Assembly: GCF_011397635.1 (NCBI RefSeq) | Contig: NC_064765.1 | Location: forward strand, 27,246,632-27,310,631 | Origin: Epinephelus fuscoguttatus | Lineage: Eukaryota > Chordata > Actinopteri > Perciformes > Serranidae | Direction: 5' to 3' | Length of the DNA: 64,000 nt | Part shown: positions 12,073 to 32,742 of the stretch, in pieces | Position numbering within the stretch: position 1 is the stretch's first letter | How the letters are laid out: each line of letters opens with the position of its first letter | The notes under the pieces: generated by a model | Told to the model about the DNA's origin: nothing | What the model saw: only the letters and a program-made list of their open reading frames with translations | Database searches by the model: none | Made by a program: the position numbers and the translations under genes

Positions 12073-12611
12073 GACGAGGTTTGTTCACAGTCTGTCTTCT
12101 CTTCCTGCTGATGGAAGACAGAGGAAGCTCTTTTCAAGCTGAAACAGTACAGACAAAACTCAGGTATCTACCAGCCTGGAGGAAAAAGAAAAGAGCCATG
12201 TCACAGATGTAGAAGAAGACTAAGACAACAAAGAAAAAATACTAAGGTGGAGCGGGGTTATTAGCATATACATTCATGTGTTTACATATCTTTAAGGCAA
12301 AGACATAAAAGGAAAAAGAGCAACCTGAGCGCCTGAAGTTACCCAAAACGTTTATTTAACAGCAGACTTTCTCACTATACAAGCAATAACTTTTAAATTC
12401 GTCGCTGTGCTGAAACACTGTCAAACAACACTTACTCAATCAGCCATACACTTCTCAGCGACTACAGCAAACGCGTTAAAGTTTGTACTTTCCGTGCGTA
12501 AATGCGCGTATCCACAATATCCACGTCTAAAAACCTACTGAATCGGGTAAATCCGAACAGCTTCGCGTTATTGTCCGATTCAGTACTTTATATATTGATC
12601 TGAATACTTAC

Positions 12612-12720
12612 AGTTTAAACGCTGTTGTTTCGCCTCAGTGTCGAAGCGGAGGAACAGGCTTCGGGATGAACCTCACCGATGAGAATCTGGGTAGATTTCT
12701 CAACAGCACGGGAGTGGAGG
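12612..12720 (-). promoter_or_regulatory. gjb4: Probable non-coding exon 1 and promoter of the gjb4-like connexin
   Basis: The minus strand reads AAACT/GTAAGTA at about 12612, a good donor that would join the acceptor TGTACTGTTTCAG in front of the coding exon. The upstream limit of the exon is not visible. Confidence 0.4.
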
Positions 12721-12899
12721 GGGTGGAGTTGATCGCCTGACATTTCTTTTCCCCACTTAACCTGCTCAGGTGTGGCTGCTTCACTGCACCAAATACTTGT
12801 TTGTCCAATGAAGTGAGGAGAGAGGTTAACGTTTGATTCTCTTCTTTATTCAATTACTTTAAGCTTCATTCATTTGCAGAAACTCCCTGCACGTCATCA

Positions 12900-13436
12900 C
12901 TTACTTGAAATCTATATATATACATATTTTCGTTTGCATGATTTGAGGTGTCATTTAGTAGACATTATTCTATTTCCTGCCCAGGACTACAGATGAAAAT
13001 TAGTGTAGCTAACTGGTGCAGCTAAGTAGCTGTGCACTGTCCCTGTTGAATAAATAAAGTTAGATAAAATAAAATAAGTTTTTAAATTTTAACTCAAATT
13101 TTATTAATAAAAATATATATACATATATATTTTTTTGCAAAACTTTTGACAACAGGTTCCTTTTTTAAACTTAAAATGAATAAAGAAAATATGTGCAACA
13201 AATAGGTAATTATGCAGCTCTAACGGGGTCAACCAACAATCAGCAAATCAATGTGACATTTAATTTACGCAAAGTAAAAGACATCAATCTGTGGTTTCTT
13301 TTTATAAAAAAAAGGGTGTTTATTGAAATATTTACATGGCAGATGACGTGTATTCAAAGTACAAAAGACCATGAAAACACACTCAGACACACTGTCTCCG
13401 CAGACAAATACAAACAAGCACGCGCTTTGTTTTCGT
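12900..13436. other. AT-rich spacer and ppie 3' UTR
   Basis: Low-complexity AT sequence with TA runs near 12914 and 13112. The part next to 13437 is presumably the ppie 3' UTR (minus strand). No further gene was seen. Confidence 0.4.
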
Positions 13437-16400
13437 TCACACATATTCTCCACAGTCAGAGATGATGACTTTCTGCTTCGGCTTGCCGTCTTTATTTCCC
13501 TGAGCCTGCAGAGAGAAAACACATTTAACGACACAGCAATTGCTTACTGAAATTGAGCTTCATTATCTTCACCTTTTACAAGCTTTTATAACAACATGAT
13601 CAACAATTATCAATATAACATAAAGCCCAGACAGATGTTTGACTTCCAGGTTTATAATCCAGATCACAAATATCTTCCTATTTTTGCAAATGAAATAAAA
13701 TTAACTTGATGTCATCCCTAAAAATGCGTTAACACTACTACTGATGATACTGATGATAATAATGATAGTGGTGGTGGTGGTAGTAACAATAGTAATAATA
13801 ATAATAATCTTTATTGTCCACAATGTGGAAATTTGCACATCATAATAAGGCCACAACACATACAATAAATAACAAAACATTCACAGTACAGACAACAACA
13901 ACACGTGTATGTATTTCAGTATGAATGGTGGTTACAAATTTAGCAAAGTTATTACATTTGGTATCAAAGATTTGTAAATGTTCCTGGTTGCTACAGCAGC
14001 ACTGCGTCATCCTGAGGGCAATTTTATGAGTACTTTAAAAAGCGGGTGAAATGTGTCAGCCACAATTCGTCGGGCTTTTTGTTACACCTGCATTTTATGT
14101 ACGTCCAGTTGTTTCTGCTCTTTCCAAATAATCTTACTGGCCATGTTTGTAATTCTGGACAGTCTATCTTTGCTCTTAGCTTCCAGGTGCCCACACCACA
14201 TACACATGTTAAAAGTTCAAATACTTTTAACAGCATTCGGTAAATCAACAGATATTTCTGCCGATTTCTAAAGCCCAGTTCAGACCAAAGATTTTGCTTC
14301 GAGACAAAACTGTTACGGAATGTTGCAGAGAAAAGTTGCAGCGGTGTAAACTGGCAGTCTGAACTTGACTCAAGCCGGCTGATGGCGTCACCTGCAACTC
14401 AGCTGGTCAAATCGCCAGCGGACGGTTTTGGAATGTAAAGCTTGTCACCTGTTTATATAGCCAGCTGGCTTGAAGTGAAATACTAGGTCAAGTCAAAATG
14501 ACCACAGACAGCGTATTTGCTTGCTGTGGCAGGTGCTCTGTCCTCATGGTGTTTCGGTGTCAGACAGTGTGTCGCTGCTGCTGCTCGCTGTTTGTGCTTA
14601 TGCCCCCTCACACACACACACACATTCTCATTGACAACTAATTGGCGCTGCTTACTTATATAACTGTCGTATTTATTATGAATACAGTCCATCTGATGCT
14701 CATTTTGTTTATATTTTTCACCGTTTCAGCACTACTACAAATGCAACTGTACCCAGTATCTCATTGTCACTGTCCTCATTCATATGTTAAGAAGCTACAA
14801 ATTATATTCAGCCACAAAATAAGCCTGAAAAGCTGGAAATCAGAACGGAAGTACAGAGAGTTGTTGCAAAGAGATGATACCGTCTCATCTAGTTGCACTG
14901 GTATGAAACTGGAGGTTTTCAGAATGTTGCAGAACGGCGCGTTGCCAATAGTTTGTTTCAACTTGTCTTGACGCAAATCTTTTGTCTGAACTGGGCTTAA
15001 GAAAACACAAATTTTGGTTACTGCTGTTCACATGTATGATTTATTCACATGTAGTAATAGTGAGAAGCAAATAGTGATTCATGTGATTAAAAGTTACACT
15101 GGGTAATAATAACCAAATTAAGTCTCTAAGTCTCAGTAAATCCTTTTGTCCCTCACCTCCATTGCACGCAGCACGTCCATCCCTTCCACCAGATCTCCAA
15201 ACACCACATGTTTGCCATCCAGCCAGTCTGTTTTGTCGGTGGTGATGAAGAACTGCGAGCCGTTAGTGTTTGGCCCAGAGTTGGCCATGGAGAGCTGCCC
15301 TGTGAGCACGAGAGACAACATTTGGCCAGTTATCCACAGGATGTGCTAGTGAACCTTCATGCTCAATCACAGAGTCCACAGACTCCAACACACACTCTAG
15401 AGAGCTCCACACGAAACTCCTCACCTGGCGCGGTGTGTTTGAGGACAAAGTTTTCATCATCAAACTTCCGTCCGTAGATGGATTTGCCCCCGGTGCCGTT
15501 GTGGTTGGTGAAGTCTCCTCCTTGACACATAAACTGAGGGATGATACGATGGAAGCTGCTGCCCTTAAAGCCAAAGCCCTTCTCATGCGTGCACAGGCAG
15601 CGGAAATTCTCTATGAGATATAAGAGAAGATGCTGGTGTCAATATTTGCCAACACATTATTTTGTTTTTTAAATACAAAAGATATAATTAAACACTTGCA
15701 GTTTTTTAATCCTGTTAAATTCACTTTAGTATCAATATTTATTCAACCAACCTGTGCAGCTACAGTATATATTTTTGAGAAAGATTTAAAGATAAAAGCC
15801 CTGCAGCATACACACCTACTGTCATGGGAACAATGTCAGCCCGAAGAAGAAAGCGTAGTCTTCCTGCCGGCTTGTTTCCAATCTTGATGTCCATGTAGAC
15901 CTGAGGATTAACTCTGCCCTTTTTAGCCGGGGGTTCGTCCTACAAACACAAATTATTCTTATGTCACTATCTAAACATAGATAAGAGTCAGGGGTATCAT
16001 TGCAAGCTAGGAAAGCTATCTCACTTCCTGTGTTGCAGTGTTGGTTGTCTCGCCACCCGCTGTCTCTGCTTCAGCCTCCTCTGAGGTCTTCCCTGAGAAC
16101 TTCTTCAGCCAGTCATCATCCGACCACACTGATGGGAAAGTCAGAGTCAAAATCAGAACCAATGATTTCAACTACTGTCCACGCAGAGGCTTTTATAAAC
16201 AAGTTTTTGTCAATCACCTGGTCGAGAAGAACCTTCTTTGATTCTCATGGGCTTGGCGGTGTTGACCCGGATAGTCCGACCAAAAAGCTCAGACTCATTC
16301 TTACAGAGAAAAAGAACAAAAACATCAAATGTTAAAACAGGAAGCTCATCTGCTGGATCTTTGGGATAAACTCACAATGACTAGGTCTCTGAAACAGAAA

Positions 16401-19250
16401 TAATACTTACCATGTTATCAATAGCTGCTGCAGCATCCTACAAGAGACAAAGACAATATATTGGTTAAGAGCACAGAAATAGTTACCACTGAAGTCCTCA
16501 TTATGCGTCAATAACCAACCATGTTTACACTGAATCCATCACCAGAGACAGCATTCCAATTAGAGGTGTTGTGATATACTGGTACTGATGATAACCATGA
16601 GTATTTAAAAATGAAATATCAATATCATGTTGATAAAACAGATGTGATAATATTGTCTAAATAATCCAGTGCCTCTTAAATAATTTCCATTTCTTTCTGT
16701 TCTCTCTTTGTCTCCTTCCTGGAGCAACACCTGATTTTCTCTCACTATTTATTCAGTGTAATTGCCGGATTTGTACACTTTTGTACAGTTGTGGTTACAG
16801 ACTCTCTGTCTCCTTATACTCATATTTTAATGTAAGTCATTTACCAAGAAAAAAAAGAAATACAAACAGCACAAGCTAAAGATGGATTTTACTGATAACA
16901 TTATTATTATTTCCAATTTTTTTTATGGCTATCATTATATTATAGTTACTGTAAACTCTTTTTGCCATGATAATGGTGTGGTGAAAATCTGATATTGTGC
17001 CTGCACTAATTCCAGAAAACTGTGTATAAAGGATGCTGATAAGTGTATTCAGTTCTTATCCTGTTTAAATGCAAGAGCATGGCCATATTAATAACTGGGA
17101 ATCGCCCCTCTTAAACATCGAACATCATCCTTCTTGTGTGTTGATATTATTGTATACACTAAGTACATTTTACATTTTATGGCTGTACCTTAAAGTACAT
17201 TTGTTAGCAAGCAGATGGATTACTGTATGTTTGGAAATTCAGTTAAATTTGAGATAGTACTGTAGTTCAGTTACGGTGTGTACATGTTCAACATCTGTAG
17301 TCTGAATGTGACCTTATTCAGGTTAAAGTAATTAGCAGTTAAAGTAATATTAACTAATGGAGATTTTCATACAGAATTAGTGTTGTCTTAATTGGTGTAT
17401 CATCAGAATATTGCAGCATTAAGTGTGTACTTCAGTGCTATAACCAATACATACCTCTGCCAATTCAAACTCAATGAACGCAAATCCTCTGTGCTTTTCT
17501 GAAAACAGAACATAAGACACATTAATGCAGATTAATATTCATATTACCCACACTGTTTACACTGTTACACAGACAAAGTGGAGTTACTGTCACTTACATC
17601 TAGGGCTGTCACTAACGATTATTTTCATTGTCGACTAATCTGTCGATTATTTCTTCGATTAGTCGACTAATCATTTCATCGAAAAATGTGTTAAAATGTT
17701 GAAAAATGTCGTTCTGTCTCTTCCAAACCCCAAAAATTACGTCATCTAATGTTTTGTTTCATACTCACGCCAAAGGGTTTTAGTTCACTGTCATAGGAGA
17801 GTGTGTAAAGCTGCCAATATTTGAACGTAAGAAGCTGCAATAAGAGTATTTTGGGGTTCTTTTATAGTACTTTTCTATGAAAAATGTCTCAAACCGATTA
17901 GTCGACTACTAAAATAGTCACCGATTATTTGAATAGTCGATTAGTCATCGATTAGTCGACTAATCGTGGTAGCCCTACTTACATCACATTTTGTTGTGAC
18001 TGCTTAGGGAATATTTTTGCAAAAACTTTACACCAAACATTCCTTTGAATAAGCACATGGAACACTAACTACACACTGATAGTGTAAATGCAAAACACTT
18101 GTGGCTTTTGATTTTTCTGTGTGCGGGGCATAGCAGTCTGCTTAGAGTTTTGCATTCACAAATGTATCCAAATGTGTGAAGTATAAATGTGTATCCACAC
18201 ATAACACACTATCAGTACAAATAAGGGGGACGTTTTTTTGCTAACCATCCTATTACTCCTAAAAGCACAGTGGTAGAAAATCAAAAACATTTAAGTTAGA
18301 AAAAAAGAGCAGAAAAACAGACTAAATGGGCCCTTATTTGTGGCTCTGGTCATAATACTTCCTCTGCATCTCTGTCCAATATTGGCCCCCACTGTTGTCC
18401 AAATGTTTACCTGCTTTCTATTTATAGTGCTCAAGCTCTGCTTTGCAAGTGAACTCAATATCTAAAAGTGTTTTCGCACCATGTGTCAGTGTGGAGAAGA
18501 GATAAAGCAGAGAACCTACACACTTGATAAATGCATTGACTACAAGTGTTACTGGTTGCACAGAAAATGCTGCAAAAATCGCTGTTAGTGTGTAAGCATT
18601 CAGGAAAACTGACAGAAAACTCCCGATCTTACCTGTTTCATAGTCTAATGGTATCTGGATGTCTGTGATGTCTCCAAACGGAATGAAAGCTGCATGTAAC
18701 ACCTTCTCATCCACCTCCTCTGCAAGGCCACCTGACACAAACACACCATACTGACACTGAGCTGATGGACAGTATGTTTACTACTGACATGTCATGTCGC
18801 CTTATAAAATTAACAATGAAAAAATATTTGCGTGTACATTTCATAAGCAAAGGATAACGGGACAGGTTTGCGTGCTACGTTCAAGGTACATGAGGAACCA
18901 AAGGAGTCCTGAGTTCCTGAGGCTGAAGCTTATTTATGTTTAATTACATCTTGTACCGAGTTCATTAACAACTTTACTCAGGCGTCGAGGAAACTGTACG
19001 AAGTTTTAAATTAACAAAGTTGCCATGTTTTCAGGTGACGCTTTTAAGTTTCACCGGCTAAACTTTCCGTATCAGAGTTTTATTCATATTATCTGAACTT
19101 ACACATATTTAGTTGTGTTTCGTTGTATTATTTACAGCGTATTCCCTTTAATACGTTCGCTAGATTTACCGAAACAACGCAATTTTAACGTATTTTTATG
19201 AAAACTAACACTAACTTACCAACATACAGCACTCGTTTGTTAGCCGCCAT
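13437..19250 (-). CDS. ppie: Peptidyl-prolyl cis-trans isomerase E (nuclear RRM cyclophilin), 10 exons
   Basis: A spliceosome-associated cyclophilin joining an N-terminal RNA-recognition motif to a C-terminal cyclophilin domain. Exons in transcript order: 19220-19250, 18633-18731, 17455-17498, 16411-16437, 16218-16299, 16025-16128, 15816-15939, 15425-15610, 15157-15299 and 13437-13505, giving 302 residues against 301 in human. The RRM (about 5-83) shows RVLYVGGLAEEV and [14 protein letters not shown]. The linker keeps [16 protein letters not shown]. The cyclophilin part has [15 protein letters not shown], including the catalytic Arg, [15 protein letters not shown], the substrate-pocket [12 protein letters not shown], and ends CGEYV. 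The donor of exon 7 is ambiguous: GTGTGT at 15815 keeps frame, while GTAGGT four bases upstream shifts it unless another acceptor is used. Introns carry Harbinger-like and hAT MITEs. The start ATG lies in ATGGCGGC. Confidence 0.95.
13796..13960. repeat. SINE-like fragment after (AAT)n/(GGT)n simple repeats
   Basis: Simple GAT, GGT and AAT repeats (about 13740-13807) run into CTTTATTGTCCACAATGTGG, a motif common at the ends of fish SINE/LINE copies. Boundaries are not clear. It lies in the last ppie intron. Confidence 0.35.
14272..14997. mobile_element. Non-autonomous PIF/Harbinger-like DNA transposon (MITE)
   Basis: Terminal inverted repeats AGCCCAGTTCAGAC (left) and GTCTGAACTGGGCT (right) bound a 726 bp element flanked by a TAA duplication (14269-14271 and 14998-15000). 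The three-base TWA target is the mark of PIF/Harbinger elements. The ends extend as a longer imperfect inverted repeat: GTTGCAG motifs occur near both ends. There is no transposase frame. It sits in the last ppie intron. Confidence 0.7.
16559..17013. mobile_element. Possible hAT-type MITE
   Basis: Begins TTAGAGGTGTTGTGATATAC and ends in imperfectly complementary sequence near 17013. The body resembles a dispersed fish repeat with GATAACCATGAGTATTTAAA. Target duplication is not clean, so class and borders are uncertain. It lies in ppie intron 3. Confidence 0.35.
17601..17977. mobile_element. Short hAT-type MITE with perfect 8-bp target duplication
   Basis: A 377 bp element starting TAGGGCTGTCACTAACGATT and ending CGTGGTAGCCCTA. 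CTTACATC is duplicated exactly on both sides (17593-17600 and 17978-17985). The 8-bp duplication and TAGGGCT ends are hAT hallmarks. GATTAGTCGAC repeats crowd both subterminal regions in both orientations, giving strong self-pairing. No coding capacity. It lies in ppie intron 2. Confidence 0.85.
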
Positions 19251-19300
19251 ATTGGATTCAACCCTTCAACTTTGACCTCAGCTGCTTGTGATTGGCGCAG
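19251..19300 (-). promoter_or_regulatory. ppie: ppie promoter region
   Basis: Directly upstream of the ppie ATG on the minus strand. A CCAAT box (ATTGG at 19291-19295 on plus) lies about 40 bp before the start, and ATGGCGGC covers the initiation codon. There is no TATA box, as is usual for a housekeeping splicing factor gene. Confidence 0.45.
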
Positions 19301-20790
19301 AGAGGCTAAAGCCCGCCTCCCAATGAGGAAATGTTGTCTCGCGCCACCTGTCGGAGGAAACTGTCATTACTCAACTCTCACTTTTTTTATACCACAGCCT
19401 TTCTGTTACTGGGAAGGTCAGTTTCATTTTCATATTTTACAACTTCGTCTTATACAAATATTCCTAAAACTGTACCTATATATTATATTTCTATTTTCCA
19501 ACCATTATTGTGAACAACATTTTTTTCAGTTTTAAAGGAAACACGGTTGGCATTTGGACAGAATGAGAGTTAAGTTTGATATTTGAGCTTTTATAGGCAC
19601 AAGTGTAAATAATAAAATTAATGATGGCTCTTTCATTAAAGGACTTTTTTCACAACAGATATTTTGACTTGTTATAGTGTGAAAAGCACAGGTGTTGCTA
19701 TCACTAATGATGCCTGTCCCAGCAAACCAGCATGCACAGTATCAGGACCCTGAAACGGAGGCAGCTAAACTGAACTTACTCTCTTTCTATGACAAGTCAG
19801 AATGTTTGCAGTGGAAAATATATTTTATTTTGCTTTCTTTCTGTATTTAAAGGTGGCATTTTATGTGCAGACAAGAATATAATATTTTTGGGCACCACTT
19901 TCTAGTCAGGCATCCTTGTAAAGGGTTTATAACTGAGTTTAATAATGGTAAGTGAATTATCAATGCTTATAGATCATTTAATAGAGACAACTTTGGGTGA
20001 CCAGGTTATAAAAAATCTCTCTGACTTGTTGTAAAGTTTTTTGTTTGGCCAAGACAAGAAAAATAAAGAAATCACTTTACTTTCCAGGAAAAGTATTTAA
20101 AATATTTCCTATTATCAAACCTTATGAACCACTTCCTTGAAGGAAATATAATGTAATCAATGAATTCATCCTCTTTTTAACAGTAGGCTTCTGCTGTTTG
20201 TTTTTGTCCCTTTTATCTGGCCCTTAACTCGATGCAGCACATGCTCTCTGACACCAGGATCATATTGTGGAGTACATACTTAGGATTTGATTTCAAAATC
20301 TTGATCACACAGAAAAATGACAAGAGGAAGGACTAACATTCAGAAAAATTTTCAAGTTACATATATCCTATGCCAGATAGCCAAAAAGGACAGTTTTACC
20401 ATGAAGTTGACACTTATAAAATTGTATTTTTAATGCAACGTTACATCGTTGTTGTTGTTGAGTTGTTAGATGCAAAAGTGACAGACCTTATGGCTCTGTA
20501 GTTGTGACTTCCTGTTCAGGGTTGGCTCCACTCTTTGTTTAGATTTCATAGCAGTGAAGTCATGACAATCATTTTGACCATGAGGCTTACATGCAAGGGC
20601 TCAGTGACAATTTCTCATTTGGTACAGGAAGAAACCGTTCTTGAGTGCAAAAAGAGGCACATTAAACATTTTCTCTTCCTATGTTTATGCATCAGTCGTC
20701 TGTCCTTTACATTGTCTGTGCTACTCCTGCAGTGCCAATTTAATCAAATAAGTTACATATAAGCATTAAAGTAACACAGTAGTGGTAAAC
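19300..20790. other. Intergenic spacer between ppie and pabpc4
   Basis: AT-rich sequence without supported exons, RNA genes or bounded transposons. A short GTT repeat lies near 20450. Confidence 0.45.
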
Positions 20791-21275
20791 TTGATATATT
20801 ATCCCTTTATTGAGAATACCACACACCCATGATAACGTGATAGGATGGAGGAGTCCATCATTTCAAATCAATCATAAAACTTCCAAGCAAAGAAAAAGAA
20901 CAAGGCTCGTTTTCCTTTTAGAAAAAAGATTTCTCTCATTTGCCACAAAATGAAGGACCTTCATTCAAAATTCACTTGCATTATTGCTTCTGATATGCAG
21001 TTTAAAAGTTTTACAGAACTAGAAAATTATGAACTGTAATATTTTTCAAAATGTTCAAGTATATTTTTAAAATTATATTTTCCTTTTTTTATTCATTTTT
21101 GCATAATTGTTCAGAGGCGTCGAGTGTCTGGAGTCAGCGTGTCTCTCCCCATCTCTGCTCCTTTTTCTGTGCCCTGAAACGACAAAGTGACTTTTCATTG
21201 CCATCACAAAACATAATTTATGCATGAATAGACTGATTATGTATTATCATACCGATTCATTACAGCACGCAGTCT
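20790..21275 (-). other. pabpc4: pabpc4 3' untranslated region
   Basis: Runs from the pabpc4 stop to a minus-strand AATAAA (TTTATT at 20806-20811 on plus), which is the expected transcript end. Confidence 0.6.
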
Positions 21276-30498
<9,223 letters not shown>

Positions 30499-30714
30499 TC
30501 AAAATGCCAGAGAAATGCCGGTATGAAGTGTATCCCGGGTCCGAACTGCGCTCCGCTCCTCTCCTAACTACCGAGACAGCTGGCTGTGTGGTCCAGCTGG
30601 GTGAGAAAATGTCAAAGCTGTGAAATCACGGTGTTCAGATCTCCTCTGAAGTATTCCTTCCTTTAAAAGACGCCAACTTCGGGTGAAAGCCCGAGGCCTC
30701 TTGTTTCTGGTATT

Positions 30715-30840
30715 TTTTGTAAATTAATTTTTTGCTGTTTTTTTATATATATATATATTTCTTTAAGTAGTACTGTTCTTGTTTTTATGAAGATTTTGTG
30801 GATTTTATATTTTTTATATTATTTTTATTTTAAGTTTTTC
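30715..30840 (-). promoter_or_regulatory. pabpc4: A-rich 5' leader segment of pabpc4 (putative autoregulatory element)
   Basis: In the sense (minus) strand this part of the leader is very A-rich, with repeated A4-A7 blocks split by short U/C bases and no G-rich sequence. PABPC1 mRNA is known to have an A-rich leader to which PABP binds to hold back its own translation. The layout fits the same feedback here; that it works this way is inference. A short (AT)n run lies within it. Confidence 0.5.
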
Positions 30841-30879
30841 AAGAACGGTGAGTTAGACACTCACGGTTGTTTTGTGGCC

Positions 30880-30920
30880 GGGGAAAGAGACTGCGTGAGG
30901 AGAAGCGTGGGCACTTTATA
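30880..30920 (-). promoter_or_regulatory. pabpc4: pabpc4 core promoter: TATA box and TOP-type start
   Basis: TATAAA on the minus strand (TTTATA at 30915-30920 on plus) lies 31 bp upstream of a C that begins CTCTTTCCCC (30889 downward). This is the spacing of a TATA box to a transcription start, and the pyrimidine run after a first C is a 5' TOP motif, expected for poly(A)-binding protein mRNAs controlled by mTOR. Confidence 0.6.
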
Positions 30921-31299
30921 GAGCGTGGCAGTGCGGAGGAAATAGTGGCCAGGGTCAAACATGGGATAGAGAAAAAAAAGAAACAACACTGAGCATGCGG
31001 TGTAAAAGGGAGAGCGCACACTGTACTGTCCCAACTACACAGCCCAGCTCCCCACAGCGACATCTGGGTGGGAATGCAAAAGACTGCCACAGAAACTACT
31101 GCGTCTCTTTTATTTTAAGACTTAAAAGGGTGATTAACCCACCAGCTCTTAATATACTGTACCTTAGTCTATACTAATACATTTGATATTCTGCTGTACA
31201 ATATTATCATATACTACATAATCATCAACTATTGCACCACATCTCATACTACATTAATAAAAACTTAAACCAGGGCCATAAACACCTGTTTAACATTTT

Positions 31300-31760
31300 T
31301 TATTTTATTTAACCTTTATTCAACCCCCTGAAACCTGGAGCGACATCTGCTGCTCTCAGATGCCTTTTACATGTATTTGAACCTTTGAACCCTGATAACC
31401 TTTAAACAACTTGGTAAGAATAAAACAGAAAACCAGGGGGAAAACTATGTAATTAATTTTAATATGACATTTTAAAATTATGTTACAGGACTATAATAAT
31501 TTGAGCACTCTATCCAGGTCATGTCCTTGCTTGTTTCTAGCCTTCTTTTCTTTTTCTTTAAATTTTCTTTTACTAATTTCTTGCTGATTTTTTTTGGTCA
31601 TTTCTTCTTACATTGCTCATTGCCTTTCTCCCATGTTTTTAAGAGACATCAAGCCAATTGGCTCAGGTCACAAAGGGTTAACCAGGAAGTCCCTTTGAGA
31701 TTGAAAATCTCTATTACAAGAGACACCTTGTAATAGAGATTACAATGCAACAAATACAAC
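31300..31760. repeat. SINE-like repeat split by a later insertion
   Basis: TTTATTTAACCTTTATT before 31323 and AACCAGGAAGTCCCTTTGAG after 31681 are the two halves of one common fish repeat (consensus ...TTTATTTAACCAGGAAGTCCC...). They are parted by the 354 bp element at 31324-31677. Confidence 0.55.
31324..31677. mobile_element. piggyBac-like MITE nested in a SINE-like repeat
   Basis: Ends CCCCCTGAAACCTGGAG and CTCAGGTCACAAAGGG are an imperfect inverted repeat. The right flank is TTAA (31678-31681) and the left flank TCAA (31320-31323), one change from TTAA. The TTAA target and CCC start are piggyBac features. 354 bp, no transposase. Confidence 0.6.
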
Positions 31761-32742
31761 ATACAAAAATCCACAATAAAACGACTATTCAAACATAGTG
31801 GCCTCTCAAGAAAAATAAGCACGTGTCTCTGCCACTACATTCTTCATGGTGCCCTAAAATTTATCAGTGGATATAAGTGTTTCTAATTTTGGATCTTTTT
31901 GAAGATTATTCCATGCCCATGTATAGAGTAGGGGAAAGCAGTTTCCCACAGATCGTTTACAACCTGGGGTACATTTATAAAAAAAAAAAAAAAAAAAAAA
32001 AAAAGGAACCGTTTTCAATCTCCACCCTCTGCAACTAGTGTTGTGGCTGTCACTCAAGTCATTTATTACTCATTACATTTTAATACATTACTCAATTGCT
32101 CCTTGAAGGAAGTTATTCATACACTGCTTGTTACATTACTATTGTGCAACATCGCCTGAGAGGCATTGTCACATCATTGCAAATTAATAAGTGTTGTTGA
32201 ACGTTACATATGCCTACATATCAGAACAAAACAAAGATCGGGAGAGTCAAGACGGCACTATAGTGGGCTATAAATGTCTCAAAATTAATATATAAAGAGG
32301 TTGGCCTTCCTTACACTGCATAGTACAAATATTAAGTATTTCAAAATATATAAATAGGCCTATGCTACACCCAACATTGTCTGTGACCTAAATCTCCAGA
32401 GGTTCCGAGGGAAATTCCTCCACAGGAGTAATAAAAGAAAAAAAAAAACAAAAAAAAAAAAAACAAAGATAAAGCTAAACTGACCATTTTGAGAATTTTG
32501 AACAGATACTATTGTTGTCTTTGTGTTGCTGCAATACCTGTGTTTCACCTCTGGGGATCAATAGAGGTTTGTACTGTTGGAAAAAGACTGACTTAAAAGA
32601 AAGGGATCTTATGTACTTATTGCCTCCTGCTGCGCCTCTCCAACCAAAAAATTTATATCACTTAATATGAAACAAGCCACTGGATTAATGCTCGTCATTT
32701 ATTGTTAAAAGTACAATTATAGAAAATTATTATAAGATGCAT

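Larger units (their letters stand above)
31100..32680. other. Spacer between pabpc4 promoter and the ZP gene
   Basis: Holds the nested repeat described separately, a 27-base poly(A) run near 31978-32004 and an interrupted A-rich run near 32430-32465. No coding exon is supported. Confidence 0.45.
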
